A stretch of 64,000 bases of DNA from Psychroflexus curvus. GTDB taxonomy: Bacteria > Bacteroidota > Bacteroidia > Flavobacteriales > Flavobacteriaceae. The translations under genes were made by a program, and so were the position numbers. Below are positions 1 through 10,897 of this stretch, in pieces (positions within the stretch are counted from its first letter, which is position 1; the number at the start of each line of letters is the position of its first letter). The DNA lies in the NCBI RefSeq assembly GCF_020164585.1, contig NZ_JAIQZF010000003.1, positions 186,001 through 250,000 of the forward strand, read 5' to 3'. Under the pieces are notes generated by a model, which worked only from the letters and a program-made list of their open reading frames with translations, searched no databases and had not been told where the DNA came from.

Positions 1-51
1 CAGTTTCGAAAATTTATTCAGGATCTTGAGATCAAATTCAAACAGTTATGA
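1..51 (+). CDS. 3' end of a gene, probably dnaA (partial)
   Basis: The first 16 codons in frame 1 are open and end in TGA at 49-51, overlapping the next gene's ATG by the ATGA arrangement. The visible tail (QFRKFIQDLEIKFKQL) is basic and helical. In flavobacteria the gene directly upstream of this phosphatase/methyltransferase pair is usually dnaA, whose C-terminus looks similar. The assignment rests mainly on that context, because too little sequence is visible to show a domain. Confidence 0.45.
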   Translation, partial: QFRKFIQDLEIKFKQL

Positions 52-506
52 CCAGAATTTTGATGGTATGTTTAGGAAATATTTGTCGTTCTCCATTGGC
101 AGAAGGCATTTTAAAATCTAAATTAGATCATGCAAAATTTCTGGTTGATTCTGCGGGAACTGCAAGTCATCATGTAGGCTCTTCACCAGACCATCGTTCT
201 GTAGAAATTGCTAAAAGAAATGGATTGGATATTACCTATCAAAGCGGTAGAGTTTTTGTAAAAGAAGATTTCAAAACTTTCGATTATATTTTTGTAATGG
301 ATACTTCCAATTATGAAGATGTTTTAAATTTAGCTGAAACGCAAAAACATAGGGATAAGGTGAGCCTGATTTTAAATAAAATTTTTCCAGACGAAGATAT
401 GAGTGTGCCAGACCCATACCATAACTCTATTGACGGCTTCAAACAAGTTTATGAAATGCTAGAAGAATCCTGTTCTGTCATAGCAAAAGAGTTGGAGAAA
501 TCTTAA
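48..506 (+). CDS. Low-molecular-weight protein-tyrosine phosphatase
   Basis: Cytoplasmic phosphatase of the LMW-PTP family, which hydrolyses phosphotyrosine through a cysteinyl-phosphate intermediate. The N-terminal P-loop CLGNICRS has the C-x5-R-S signature with nucleophile C8 and R14. The general-acid Asp lies in the VPDPYH motif at D122. The length of 152 aa is normal for the family. The ATG overlaps the stop of the preceding gene, and the methyltransferase follows after 27 bp, so the three are probably co-transcribed. The physiological substrate cannot be read from sequence. Confidence 0.93.
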   Translation: MTRILMVCLGNICRSPLAEGILKSKLDHAKFLVDSAGTASHHVGSSPDHRSVEIAKRNGLDITYQSGRVFVKEDFKTFDYIFVMDTSNYEDVLNLAETQKHRDKVSLILNKIFPDEDMSVPDPYHNSIDGFKQVYEMLEESCSVIAKELEKS

Positions 507-533
507 ATTGAGTTACTAACCTAATCAACAGAA

Positions 534-1253
534 ATGGAAAACCTTAAGGAAAAAGGCCTACTTTATCTTATTCCAAATCGACTTGGAGATTCACCACCTT
601 TAGAAGTACTTCCGCTTTCTATCAGAAAAGTCATAAACGAAATCGATCACTATATTGTTGAAAACGAAAAGGTGGCCAGGCATTTTATAAAAAAAATTGT
701 GCCTTCCAAATCTCAGCCTGGTCTTGAATTCAGGCTTCTCAATAAATTCACTTCAGAATTAGAAATTCCTAATTTTTTGGATCCCTGCGAGCAGGGAATC
801 AGCATGGGATTGCTTTCTGATGCAGGCTGTCCTGGTGTTGCAGATCCTGGAGCCCAGATAGTAGCTTTGGCTCATCAAAAAGATATTAAGGTGGTTCCCC
901 TGGTAGGACCATCTTCTATTTTACTAGCTTTAATGTCCAGTGGACTTAATGGCCAAAGTTTTGTGTTTCACGGGTATTTACCTATCGATAATCAGGAGCG
1001 CAGGCAGTTTGTAAAGAAAATAGAAAAGGCTTCCATAACTAATAATCAGGCTCAGATTTTCATCGAAACGCCCTACAGAAATAACAAATTACTGATTAGC
1101 CTAGTTTCGACTTTACAGGCTTCTACCAGAATTTGTGTTGCTGTTGACCTTACACTTTCGACTGAATTTGTAAAAACACAAACTGCTGCGGAATGGAAGA
1201 AAACTTCCATAGATTTGCACAAAAGACCTGCGATATTCTTAATTCAAGGCTAG
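534..1253 (+). CDS. SAM-dependent methyltransferase, RsmI/tetrapyrrole-methylase family
   Basis: Member of the tetrapyrrole-methylase fold family that includes RsmI, which 2'-O-methylates C1402 of 16S rRNA. Visible family motifs are the N-terminal YLIPNRLGD strand-loop, the SDAGCPGVADPG loop at about residues 95-106, VPLVGPSSILLALMSSG at about 121-137, and FIETPYRN near 179. At 239 aa it is shorter than RsmI proper, as is usual for the Bacteroidota version, which lacks the C-terminal extension. Its position after an LMW phosphatase near dnaA is a conserved flavobacterial arrangement. The exact rRNA target is inferred, not shown. Confidence 0.85.
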   Translation: MENLKEKGLLYLIPNRLGDSPPLEVLPLSIRKVINEIDHYIVENEKVARHFIKKIVPSKSQPGLEFRLLNKFTSELEIPNFLDPCEQGISMGLLSDAGCPGVADPGAQIVALAHQKDIKVVPLVGPSSILLALMSSGLNGQSFVFHGYLPIDNQERRQFVKKIEKASITNNQAQIFIETPYRNNKLLISLVSTLQASTRICVAVDLTLSTEFVKTQTAAEWKKTSIDLHKRPAIFLIQG

Positions 1254-1285
1254 GAAGCTAATTCTCTGGTCAAACTCAATATTTA

Positions 1286-1909
1286 TTGGAAAAAGACGCT
1301 TACAAAACGATTGATCGCCCTAGTTCTGAAATCCTTTTTAAGGAAAGAGCAAGTAAGTTCTTTGGCTATGCGTTTCCTGTAGTTTCCGAAGATGATGTAG
1401 AGTCTGCGCTTCTTGAGCTGAAATCTAAACACAATAAAGCAGGTCATTTCTGTTATGCCTGGCAAATAGGAAAAAATTACGAGCACTTCAGAGTCAACGA
1501 TGATGGCGAGCCTTCTAATTCTGCAGGTATGCCAATTCTGGGTCAGTTGCAAAATTTTGAAGTCACCAACATTTTGATAGTTGTGGTTAGGTATTTCGGT
1601 GGAACTAAACTTGGTGTTGGAGGCTTGATTTCAGCTTATAAAACCGCTGCAAAGCTCGCCCTGGAAAACAGTAAACTTGTTTCTAAAACCATAAATCTCG
1701 ATTTTGATGTCACTTGTGAATACGATAAAATGAACCTGGTGATGAGGTTGGTCAAGGAATACGATTTAGAGATTTTAGAGCAGGATCTGAAGTTGAATTG
1801 CCAATTTAAAATTGGGGTGAGAAAAAAAGAGTTCGAAATGATATACGATAAATTTGAAGCTGTCTTTGGCTTCGAAGTTTCAAGTAGTCATAAGACTGAG
1901 GAAGAATGA
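1286..1909 (+). CDS. YigZ/IMPACT family protein
   Basis: UPF0029/Impact N-terminal domain followed by a DUF1949-like ferredoxin-fold C-terminal domain. The core is visible as CYAWQIG, then DDGEPSNSAGMPIL and VVRYFGGTKLGVGGLISAY at about residues 52-119. Eukaryotic IMPACT regulates Gcn2; the bacterial role of YigZ is unsettled. The reading frame begins at a TTG (1286), giving 207 aa, close to the family length; no upstream ATG fits. Its 3' end overlaps prmC by ATGA, so the two are translationally coupled. Confidence 0.9.
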   Translation: MEKDAYKTIDRPSSEILFKERASKFFGYAFPVVSEDDVESALLELKSKHNKAGHFCYAWQIGKNYEHFRVNDDGEPSNSAGMPILGQLQNFEVTNILIVVVRYFGGTKLGVGGLISAYKTAAKLALENSKLVSKTINLDFDVTCEYDKMNLVMRLVKEYDLEILEQDLKLNCQFKIGVRKKEFEMIYDKFEAVFGFEVSSSHKTEEE

Positions 1910-2775
1910 CAAATTTAAAAGTTTTAAAGGAAAATTTTTTAGAAGACCTTTCATCTGTTTATGAAACGAATGAAGCTTCATCACTGTTTTCCTGGCTTGC
2001 AGAAGATATCCTGCATTTAAAAACTCACGATTTACTGCTTAAAACTGAAGTTAAGTTGGAGAAAACCCAACTTTTAAAATTTGAAGAAGCTAAAGCCAGG
2101 CTTATTAAGCAAGAGCCCATCCAGTATATATTAGGTTATTCAGAATTTTTTGGTTTGAAGCTTAAGGTTAATTCGCATGTATTGATTCCACGGCCAGAAA
2201 CCGAAGAGCTTGTCCAATGGATTCTGGATGACTACCTGTCTTCCAACCTTAAGTTGTCCATAATAGATTTAGGCACCGGTAGTGGCTGCATTCCTATCGC
2301 ACTAGCCAAGCATCTTCCTGAAGCTAAGATAAAAGCTTTAGATATTTCTGCAGAGGCATTAAGTCTTGCAGCGTCAAACCTGTCTGCGTGTCTTGGAGAG
2401 GCAGGCTCCGAAGAGAATACTACTCAAATTGAATTTATACAGGATAATTTACTGGAACTGGAAGAATTAGCAGAAGTAGATATCATTGTATCTAACCCGC
2501 CTTATGTTAAGTATAACGAACGACACGGTATAAAAAAGAATGTTTTGGACAATGAGCCTCATGTAGCTTTGTTCGTCGAAAACGAGGATCCCCTGGTGTT
2601 TTATAGAAAGATTGCTGAATTAGCTACCAAACAAACCAAAACACCTGTGGTTTATGTGGAAGTCAGTCAATATCTGGCAGAAGAAACTCGTCAGTTGTTT
2701 AAAGATTTTGGATTTGAGCGGGTTGAGCTAAGGAGAGATTTTCGGGGGAATGATAGAATGCTAAAAGCTTATTAA
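1906..2775 (+). CDS. prmC: Peptide chain release factor N5-glutamine methyltransferase
   Basis: Methylates the glutamine of the GGQ motif in release factors RF1 and RF2, using SAM. The N-terminal helical domain occupies about 1-90. The Rossmann methyltransferase core has the SAM loop DLGTGSGCIPIA near residue 122 and the diagnostic NPPY motif near residue 197, which binds the substrate glutamine amide. The RPETE motif also fits PrmC. The length of 289 aa is typical. It starts inside the stop of the yigZ-like gene (ATGA overlap). Confidence 0.96.
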   Translation: MTNLKVLKENFLEDLSSVYETNEASSLFSWLAEDILHLKTHDLLLKTEVKLEKTQLLKFEEAKARLIKQEPIQYILGYSEFFGLKLKVNSHVLIPRPETEELVQWILDDYLSSNLKLSIIDLGTGSGCIPIALAKHLPEAKIKALDISAEALSLAASNLSACLGEAGSEENTTQIEFIQDNLLELEELAEVDIIVSNPPYVKYNERHGIKKNVLDNEPHVALFVENEDPLVFYRKIAELATKQTKTPVVYVEVSQYLAEETRQLFKDFGFERVELRRDFRGNDRMLKAY

Positions 2776-2853
2776 ACTTATTTGAATGCTGGTTTTTAAG
2801 ACTGATTTTCAAAGATTTTAGTTTAAATTTATACCCCAAGCTAACTTCATTAA

Positions 2854-4866
<2,013 letters not shown>

Positions 4867-5013
4867 CAATCTGAAAAAAGAGCAAAGAAACAAGATTAAA
4901 GACTTGTTTAAGTTTTACAATTCCAAGGTTTTTTTTAAAACATTTAGACTCTGCCTTCATGGTTTCTTTGTAGTGTGTAAATTTTATCTAAAAATTTTAT
5001 CTATCAAATAAAT

Positions 5014-5928
5014 TTAAACCTCAATTACCAGGCTTTTATTCTCACTAGCTCCAGCTTCATCAAAATAAAAATCGATTCGGCCCACGTTTATTCCAGCCCA
5101 TCCCACTTGATTCACGAGTACTTTTTTACCATCGAGATTGTCAACCACGCTCGGCTTTTCTAAAAACGTATGGGTATGTCCGCCAATGATAAGGTCAATA
5201 CCCCTGGTTTGCGCTGCTAGTTTCAAGTCATCAATTTTGTCAGACTTATAGCTGTAGCCAAGGTGCGACAAGCAAATGACCAAATCGCATTCCAGATCTT
5301 TTTTTAAGATTTTCACCTGTTCTTGAGTAATTTCAACGGGATCCAGGTATTCCGTTTCTTTGTAAAGGTCTTTAGAAACTAAGCCATCCAGTTGAATTCC
5401 GAGTGCAAAGACCCCCACTTTAAGGTTATTAACTTCATAAACCTGGTAAGGTTTAACCAAGCTCCCCAGGCTCGTGTTGGAAAGGTCATAGTTAGAATTA
5501 AGCAAATCAAATTCGGCATGTTGCAGTTGCGCAGCAATATTATCAATGCCATTATCAAACTCATGATTTCCAATGGTCGAAGCGTGGTAGCCCATTTTGG
5601 TCATCAACTTATATTCGAGTTCACCGCCGTAAAAATTGAAGTAGGGCGTTCCCTGGAAAGCATCACCAGCATCTAGAATCAGCGTGTTTGGGTTTTCAGA
5701 TTTTACATTCTGGATATAGCTATATCTTCTGGAAACTCCCCCAAGATTAGGGAAATTGCTATCGTTTGCAGGAAAGGGATCGATATGGCTATGCACATCG
5801 TTGGTGTGCAAAATGGTGAGGTGCTTTGAGAAAACCTTAGGTTTAAAAGCACTCCAAACGCCCATACCTCCTGCAGCCAAAAAACCAGTTGCCGCCCCAG
5901 CTGTTTTTACAAATTTCAATCGATTCAT
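5014..5928 (-). CDS. 5'-nucleotidase/2',3'-cyclic phosphodiesterase family, metallophosphatase half
   Basis: Carries only the N-terminal calcineurin-like metallophosphatase domain of an UshA-type 5'-nucleotidase. Motifs are HTNDVHSHIDP for the first metal ligands, DAGDAFQGTPYFNF, GNHEFDNG, and IIGGHTHTF near the C-terminus. A hydrophobic N-terminal segment suggests export. I chose the ATG at 5928 rather than the longer frame from 5976, because the longer version would run 44 bp into the upstream partner gene and adds residues unlike a signal peptide. The gap to the upstream gene is then 4 bp. The substrate-binding half lies in that separate gene. Confidence 0.88.
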   Translation of the reverse strand: MNRLKFVKTAGAATGFLAAGGMGVWSAFKPKVFSKHLTILHTNDVHSHIDPFPANDSNFPNLGGVSRRYSYIQNVKSENPNTLILDAGDAFQGTPYFNFYGGELEYKLMTKMGYHASTIGNHEFDNGIDNIAAQLQHAEFDLLNSNYDLSNTSLGSLVKPYQVYEVNNLKVGVFALGIQLDGLVSKDLYKETEYLDPVEITQEQVKILKKDLECDLVICLSHLGYSYKSDKIDDLKLAAQTRGIDLIIGGHTHTFLEKPSVVDNLDGKKVLVNQVGWAGINVGRIDFYFDEAGASENKSLVIEV

Positions 5929-5932
5929 GCGT

Positions 5933-6712
5933 TTAGTTTTGAAGTTGAATAAAGCGTTGATCCCTTGCTGGAGCAATGGTGTCTTTCTTTTTGAAATAAT
6001 CGATAAGCAAATTTCTCAATTTATAATCCAGCGTTTGTATGTCCTTTGCCTTCAAGAAAAAATCCATGCGATCACCGCCTTTTATTAAATAATCTGAAGT
6101 GGCTACGTAGAAGGATTTCTTTTGAACCTGCCCGTCCAAGAAACGCAGGCGGGTTTGCTCCCTGTTCACTTTAGCTTCATCCAGGTTGCCTTCAGCATCC
6201 AAAATCACCTGAAGCCCTGCGATGGGGTGAGCTACTTTGTTTTGAACAAGATAATCTATCAAAACTTGAAGTTCATCTGAAGCCAATTCAGCAACCACAA
6301 CCTCATTTTCAAACGGCATAATGTTATAAGCAGTTCTTGTGGTCATATCTCCAGCGTTTATTCCAGACCGAATACCACCATAATTCAGAAGTACCAAATC
6401 TATATTCTTACCCGTTCTTTCATGAAAAATGGGATTCGCCATCTCCATAACTGCATCTGCCATCATGTTGCCGATGGGTGTGTTGAATTTGAAATCAGAC
6501 TTGTTCATCGCTTCAGGAGTGAAGGCAAGAACTCCTTCCATTTCATCTTTTATTCTTTTCCGGTAAGGAGCTATATAGCCTTCTAATTCTTTATTCTTGG
6601 TAATAGAATCTGAAATTTGAACGTGTTTCCCTTCGATTTTTACAAGTTTTTGTGGTGTGTCTGAACAGGACCATAAACCTAAAATTAAAAGAAGTATGCT
6701 GACTTTATTCAT
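5933..6712 (-). CDS. 5'-nucleotidase C-terminal (substrate-binding) domain lipoprotein
   Basis: Matches the C-terminal nucleotide-binding domain of UshA-like 5'-nucleotidases: NYGGIRSGINAGDMT near residue 109, the NIMPFEN motif, and ATSDYLIKGGDRMDFF near 205. The N-terminus (ILLLILGLWSC, lipid-acceptor C16) marks it as a lipoprotein. It is the first gene of a two-gene operon with the metallophosphatase half, so the two polypeptides probably assemble into one outer-surface or periplasmic nucleotidase. Part of the coding sequence (6127-6151) is a 25-nt repeat also found intergenically at 8.9 kb. Confidence 0.87.
   Translation of the reverse strand: MNKVSILLLILGLWSCSDTPQKLVKIEGKHVQISDSITKNKELEGYIAPYRKRIKDEMEGVLAFTPEAMNKSDFKFNTPIGNMMADAVMEMANPIFHERTGKNIDLVLLNYGGIRSGINAGDMTTRTAYNIMPFENEVVVAELASDELQVLIDYLVQNKVAHPIAGLQVILDAEGNLDEAKVNREQTRLRFLDGQVQKKSFYVATSDYLIKGGDRMDFFLKAKDIQTLDYKLRNLLIDYFKKKDTIAPARDQRFIQLQN
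6127..6151 (-). repeat. 25-nt repeat copy inside a coding sequence
   Basis: On the minus strand this reads CGCCTGCG-TTTC-TTGGACGGGCAGG. The two intergenic units at 8898-8922 and 8925-8949 have the same first 8 and last 13 bases and differ only in the central 4 (TGAC, AAAC). Here it is in frame and encodes RLRFLDGQ within the 5'-nucleotidase C-terminal domain. Confidence 0.8.
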
Positions 6713-6850
6713 CTAAATCATTTTTGGCGTAAATATAATTAAAACCCACAAAGGGATATGAGCTTATCAAAGCTAGCCTGAAATATAATTTATAGGAATT
6801 GTCCGTTTTTTATTTAGCGTTTGCAGATGACATTAAGAATTTTATTTTAG

Positions 6851-6858
6851 TATTTTTG
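6851..6858 (+). promoter_or_regulatory. Bacteroidota -7 box for the Kef-type antiporter
   Basis: TATTTTTG matches the TAnnTTTG consensus of the Bacteroidota primary sigma factor and ends 20 bp before the ATG at 6879. I see no convincing -33 TTTG at the usual distance. Confidence 0.45.
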
Positions 6859-6878
6859 CAAAACCCTTAAATTTAATT

Positions 6879-8882
6879 ATGGAAATACCACTACTCAAGG
6901 AAATCGTTGTCGTTTTAGGCATTTCAATTGTCATTATTTTAGCTTTCCAGAAATTAAAAGTACCTTCAATTCTTGGATTTTTGTTTGCTGGTATTATTGT
7001 AGGACCTAGTGCTTTCAATCTTTTAAGCTCTTCTCACGAAGTAGAATTACTTTCAGAAATCGGGATTATTTTTCTGCTGTTTATAATTGGTATAGAGTTG
7101 TCCTTCAGTGGTTTGATGAAAATCAAAAAGACCGTTTTTGTTGGTGGTGGTTTACAGGTAGCAGGAACAATACTGATCACAGCTTTAGTTGCAATGGCTC
7201 TTGGTGTAGAGATCAATACGGCTGTTTTTCTGGGGTTTTTAATTTCTCTAAGTAGTACAGCTATCGTCTTAAAAATGCTGCAAGAAAAAGGTGAGATAAA
7301 ATCACCTCACGGTAGGATAGCCTTAGGCATTCTTATTTTTCAAGATATTATCGTCGTACCGATGATGTTGCTGACACCGATTTTAGCGGGAAAAGCAGAA
7401 AATATAGGAGAGACTTTACTTATTCTTCTGGCTAAACTTATAGGTGTTGGAGTGGTGGTATTTGTGCTTCAAAAGTATGTTGTGCCTTTCGTTTTTAAAT
7501 TGGTTGTTAAATCAAAAAACAGAGAGTTATTTATTCTAACCACCATCGTCTTTTGCTTTTCTGTGGCGTGGCTAACCTCTTCTGTTGGCTTGTCTCTAGC
7601 TTTAGGAGCATTTTTCGCAGGGTTAATTATTTCAGAATCGGAATATAGTCATCAGGCAACAGCCAACGTTTTGCCGTTTCGAGAGATATTTATAAGTTTC
7701 TTTTTTATATCCGTTGGCTCCCTCTTGGATATCAACTTTTTTATAAACAATGTTGTTTATATTTTACTTTTTGTCCTGGCTGTTTTGGTCATTAAAATGT
7801 TAATTGTAGGATTAGTAGCGCTGCTCCTCAAAAACCAGCCCAGGTCAGTGTTCATGTCAGCATTTAGTATTTTTCAAGTTGGGGAATTTTCTCTTTTGCT
7901 TTCAACTGTAGGTTTGCAAAATGACTTATTGCCTAACGAATTGTATCAATATTTTCTTGCCGTATCCATCATCACCATGGCTTTGACGCCTTTTGTATTG
8001 CAGAAATCTCACACTATGTCAGATTACCTTTTAAGAGCTGCTATTCCAAAACGTGTGAGAAAACGTATGAACAAACGAAAAATTGATAGTAGTAGTCAAG
8101 AAATTGATCAGGAGCAGGATTGGAAAGACCACGTTGTGATTGTGGGGTATGGAATCAATGGACAGAATATTTCCAGAGTTACGTCTCATATTGATATACC
8201 TTATGTGATTTTGGACATGGATTACGACGCCATTAAACTGGCAAAAGAGAAAAATCAGCCCATTGTTTTTGGAGATGCTTCAGATCCGGAAATCTTAAAG
8301 CATATCAATATCCAAAATGCGAGGGTAGTGGTAATTGCGATATCCGACCCTAATGCTACCAAAAAGATTATTTCATCCGTCCGATTGTTTTCACAAACGG
8401 TTTATATCATCGTGAGAACACGCTATGTGAAAGAAATTGAAGAAAACATGAAAGTAGGAGCAGATGAGGTCATACCCGAAGAATTTGAAACTTCTATTGA
8501 AATATTTACCCGAGTCCTCAGACAGTATATGGTGACTCAAGGTGACATAGAAAATATAGTAACCAACATTAGGTCATCCGACTACGAAATGTTGACAAGT
8601 ATCAAACCTACATCTACCAATGCTGTTTTTCAGCAATTGAACATACCAGACAAGGAAGTGGTCACGCTTCATGTTCAACATGGGAATAATAATATTGCAG
8701 GGGCTACTATTGGTGAATCCGGAATTGGTAAAAATTATAATGTGACGGTTTTAGCTATCAAGCGCGGCAGGAAATATATCTCAGATATTCAACCCAGCAC
8801 AAAAATAGAAATTGATGATTTGGTTTACATTTTTGGAGCTTCGAAGGATATAAATACATTAAATAAAGTCATAAAATTTTAA
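6879..8882 (+). CDS. Cation:proton antiporter, CPA2/Kef family with RCK domain
   Basis: Inner-membrane monovalent cation/H+ antiporter or K+ efflux protein. The first ~390 residues form about 12 hydrophobic segments with the CPA2-type motifs LGFLFAGIIVGPSAF (31-45) and SLSSTAIVLKML. An RCK N-terminal (TrkA_N) domain begins at VIVGYGINGQN (about 420), and a TrkA_C-like domain fills about 585-667. The length of 667 aa matches KefB/KefC-like proteins from Bacteroidota. It stands alone, with its own promoter. Whether it is glutathione-gated like KefB/C is not visible. Confidence 0.9.
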   Translation: MEIPLLKEIVVVLGISIVIILAFQKLKVPSILGFLFAGIIVGPSAFNLLSSSHEVELLSEIGIIFLLFIIGIELSFSGLMKIKKTVFVGGGLQVAGTILITALVAMALGVEINTAVFLGFLISLSSTAIVLKMLQEKGEIKSPHGRIALGILIFQDIIVVPMMLLTPILAGKAENIGETLLILLAKLIGVGVVVFVLQKYVVPFVFKLVVKSKNRELFILTTIVFCFSVAWLTSSVGLSLALGAFFAGLIISESEYSHQATANVLPFREIFISFFFISVGSLLDINFFINNVVYILLFVLAVLVIKMLIVGLVALLLKNQPRSVFMSAFSIFQVGEFSLLLSTVGLQNDLLPNELYQYFLAVSIITMALTPFVLQKSHTMSDYLLRAAIPKRVRKRMNKRKIDSSSQEIDQEQDWKDHVVIVGYGINGQNISRVTSHIDIPYVILDMDYDAIKLAKEKNQPIVFGDASDPEILKHINIQNARVVVIAISDPNATKKIISSVRLFSQTVYIIVRTRYVKEIEENMKVGADEVIPEEFETSIEIFTRVLRQYMVTQGDIENIVTNIRSSDYEMLTSIKPTSTNAVFQQLNIPDKEVVTLHVQHGNNNIAGATIGESGIGKNYNVTVLAIKRGRKYISDIQPSTKIEIDDLVYIFGASKDINTLNKVIKF

Positions 8883-8897
8883 ATGTCGTAACAAATT

Positions 8898-8949
8898 CGC
8901 CTGCGTGACTTGGACGGGCAGGCCCGCCTGCGAAACTTGGACGGGCAGG
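8898..8949 (+). repeat. Two tandem 25-nt repeats (CGCCTGCG-n4-TTGGACGGGCAGG)
   Basis: Units at 8898-8922 and 8925-8949, separated by CC, are identical except in the central four bases. GCCTGC and GCAGGC at the unit ends can pair to form a hairpin. The GC content is far above the surrounding DNA. A third copy lies inside a coding sequence at 6127-6151. Confidence 0.85.
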
Positions 8950-8983
8950 ATCAGAATAGATAGTCTAATTAAAAATCAAGAGG

Positions 8984-10843
8984 ATGAAAAAATTAATTTT
9001 AGTCTTAGGTGTTCTAGCAACTGTAATTAGTTGTAAATCGGTTTCCCAAAAGGAAAATGATCTTATAGTTGTGGATGTTTTTCTTCATGAAGTTGAAAAT
9101 GACAGAGTAAAAGTGACGGTGAATCCAGGACCCATAGCTTCAGATTCGCTTAAATTTTATTTACCCAAAACAGTTCCTGGTACCTACGCCATCAACGATT
9201 ACGGTCAGTTTTCCAGCGACCTTGTGGCTTTAGATTATGATGGAAATCCAATCGATGCCACCCGCCAGGATGATAATACGTGGGTGATTTCCAATTCATC
9301 CAGCTTCGATAAACTTACCTATTATGTAGATGACACTTTTGATAGTCAAGGTGAGGGGGGTGTGTTTTCTCCTGCAGGAACCAATTTTGAAGCTGGTGAC
9401 AATTTCATGCTAAATTTGCATGCGATGGTAGGTTATTTCGAAAATACTAAGGAAACGCCCTACAAAATCAATGTTCACAGACCTTCCAATCTGGCAGCTT
9501 CAGCTTCTTTGCCAGTTATCAATCAAACCGATCAGGGATCTTACGTGACAGATGAATTTTTTACCGACAGGTATTTTGGAGTTATAGATCATCCCATTTT
9601 GTATACTGAACCTGACACTACAAGTTTTGATATCGATGGTATGAAAGTCTTGTTGAGTATCCACTCTCCAAATAGTGTGCATACTACTGAAGATCTGAAA
9701 CCAGCATTAGAGAAAATGGTACAGGCTCAAAAATCTTTTTTAGGTGAAATTGACAATACCAATGTTTATGCGATTTTACTTTACTTATCTGACATGGAAA
9801 ATCCCGATGCTCGTGGATTTGGTGCATTAGAACACCATACTTCTACAAGTGTGGTGTTGCCGGAAACCATGACTCTGGAGCAGCTTGAGGAAACGATGAC
9901 CGACGTGGTTTCTCACGAATTTTTTCACATCATTACTCCTTTAAATATACACTCCAGGGAAGTGCATTATTTCGATTATAACGATCCTAAGATGTCCAAG
10001 CATTTATGGATGTATGAAGGTGTTACTGAATATTTTGCTAACTTATTTCAAATCAACCAGGGTTTGATTACTGAAGAGGAGTTTTACCAACGTATGAATG
10101 AGAAGATTGAAACTTCCATGGCATTTGACGATACTATGTCGTTTACAGAAATGAGTGAACATATTCTTGAAGATGAATACAAAGATTCTTATTACAATGT
10201 CTACCAGAAAGGAGCATTGATAGGTATGGCGTTGGATATTCGACTTAGAGAATTGAGTGATGGTGAGATGGGTATTTTGGATTTGATGAAAACTCTGATT
10301 TCTAAATACGGAAAAGACACACCTTTTAAAGATGATGATTTAATCGCTGAAATCGTTGCGTTAACCTATCCTGAAATTCAAATATTTTTTGATAAGCATG
10401 TGACAGGAAGTACGCCGATTCCTTATGAAGAGTATTTTGCCAAAGTGGGTGTGGAAAAAACCGAAAATTTATCTAAAACCGGTTATTTTTTGAATGGAAG
10501 GACACCGTTTATTGATGTTAACCAGGATGAAGGCACTGTCTTTTTCAGGGAAAGTTACCCTATGAATTCGTTTTTTAAAGATTTGGGAATACAAAAAGGC
10601 GATAGTATAAAGTCAATAAATGGGACTGAATATACATTACAAAACATCAGGAATCTGATCTCGACTTCTATGGCCTGGGAGGAAGGTGAAGATTTTAAAA
10701 TCACTATCTTAAGAGATGGTAAGGAAATGACTTTTGAAGGCAAAACGGCTCAGCCTTACATCAAAAAAACAAGCTTAGAGTCAGCTGAAATAGATAGCGA
10801 TAATCCTAAATTCAGATTAAGACAGGCATGGTTGAAAGGCTAG
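8984..10843 (+). CDS. M61-family glycyl aminopeptidase-like lipoprotein with PDZ domain
   Basis: Zinc metallopeptidase of the M61 family. The N-terminal beta-rich domain (about 30-200) is followed by the thermolysin-like catalytic domain with HEFFH at residues 311-315 and a downstream Glu in MYEGVTEYFANL. A PDZ domain is at about 520-595 (NSFFKDLGIQKGDSIKSING). The N-terminus ends in VISC (lipobox Cys17), so it is a predicted lipoprotein, probably periplasm-facing. The 619 aa length is normal. It is preceded by the GC-rich 25-nt repeat pair, and no promoter is obvious. Confidence 0.9.
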   Translation: MKKLILVLGVLATVISCKSVSQKENDLIVVDVFLHEVENDRVKVTVNPGPIASDSLKFYLPKTVPGTYAINDYGQFSSDLVALDYDGNPIDATRQDDNTWVISNSSSFDKLTYYVDDTFDSQGEGGVFSPAGTNFEAGDNFMLNLHAMVGYFENTKETPYKINVHRPSNLAASASLPVINQTDQGSYVTDEFFTDRYFGVIDHPILYTEPDTTSFDIDGMKVLLSIHSPNSVHTTEDLKPALEKMVQAQKSFLGEIDNTNVYAILLYLSDMENPDARGFGALEHHTSTSVVLPETMTLEQLEETMTDVVSHEFFHIITPLNIHSREVHYFDYNDPKMSKHLWMYEGVTEYFANLFQINQGLITEEEFYQRMNEKIETSMAFDDTMSFTEMSEHILEDEYKDSYYNVYQKGALIGMALDIRLRELSDGEMGILDLMKTLISKYGKDTPFKDDDLIAEIVALTYPEIQIFFDKHVTGSTPIPYEEYFAKVGVEKTENLSKTGYFLNGRTPFIDVNQDEGTVFFRESYPMNSFFKDLGIQKGDSIKSINGTEYTLQNIRNLISTSMAWEEGEDFKITILRDGKEMTFEGKTAQPYIKKTSLESAEIDSDNPKFRLRQAWLKG

Positions 10844-10897
10844 AATGTTTAAGTTCGCAACATTAAAAATGATCTATATCTAATTTAAAATTTAAAG

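Noticed and set aside
1283-1552. Minus-strand open frame of 89 codons
   Set aside because: Antisense to the strongly conserved YigZ-like gene and without recognisable features.
4883-4970. Inverted repeat CAAAGAAAC/GTTTCTTTG as a terminator between ligA and the nucleotidase genes
   Set aside because: The arms are 70 bases apart, short and AT-rich, with no T run directly after the second arm.
5929-5976. Longer start of the metallophosphatase gene
   Set aside because: It would overlap the partner gene by 44 bp and delay the signal-like segment; the ATG at 5928 leaves a 4-bp gap.
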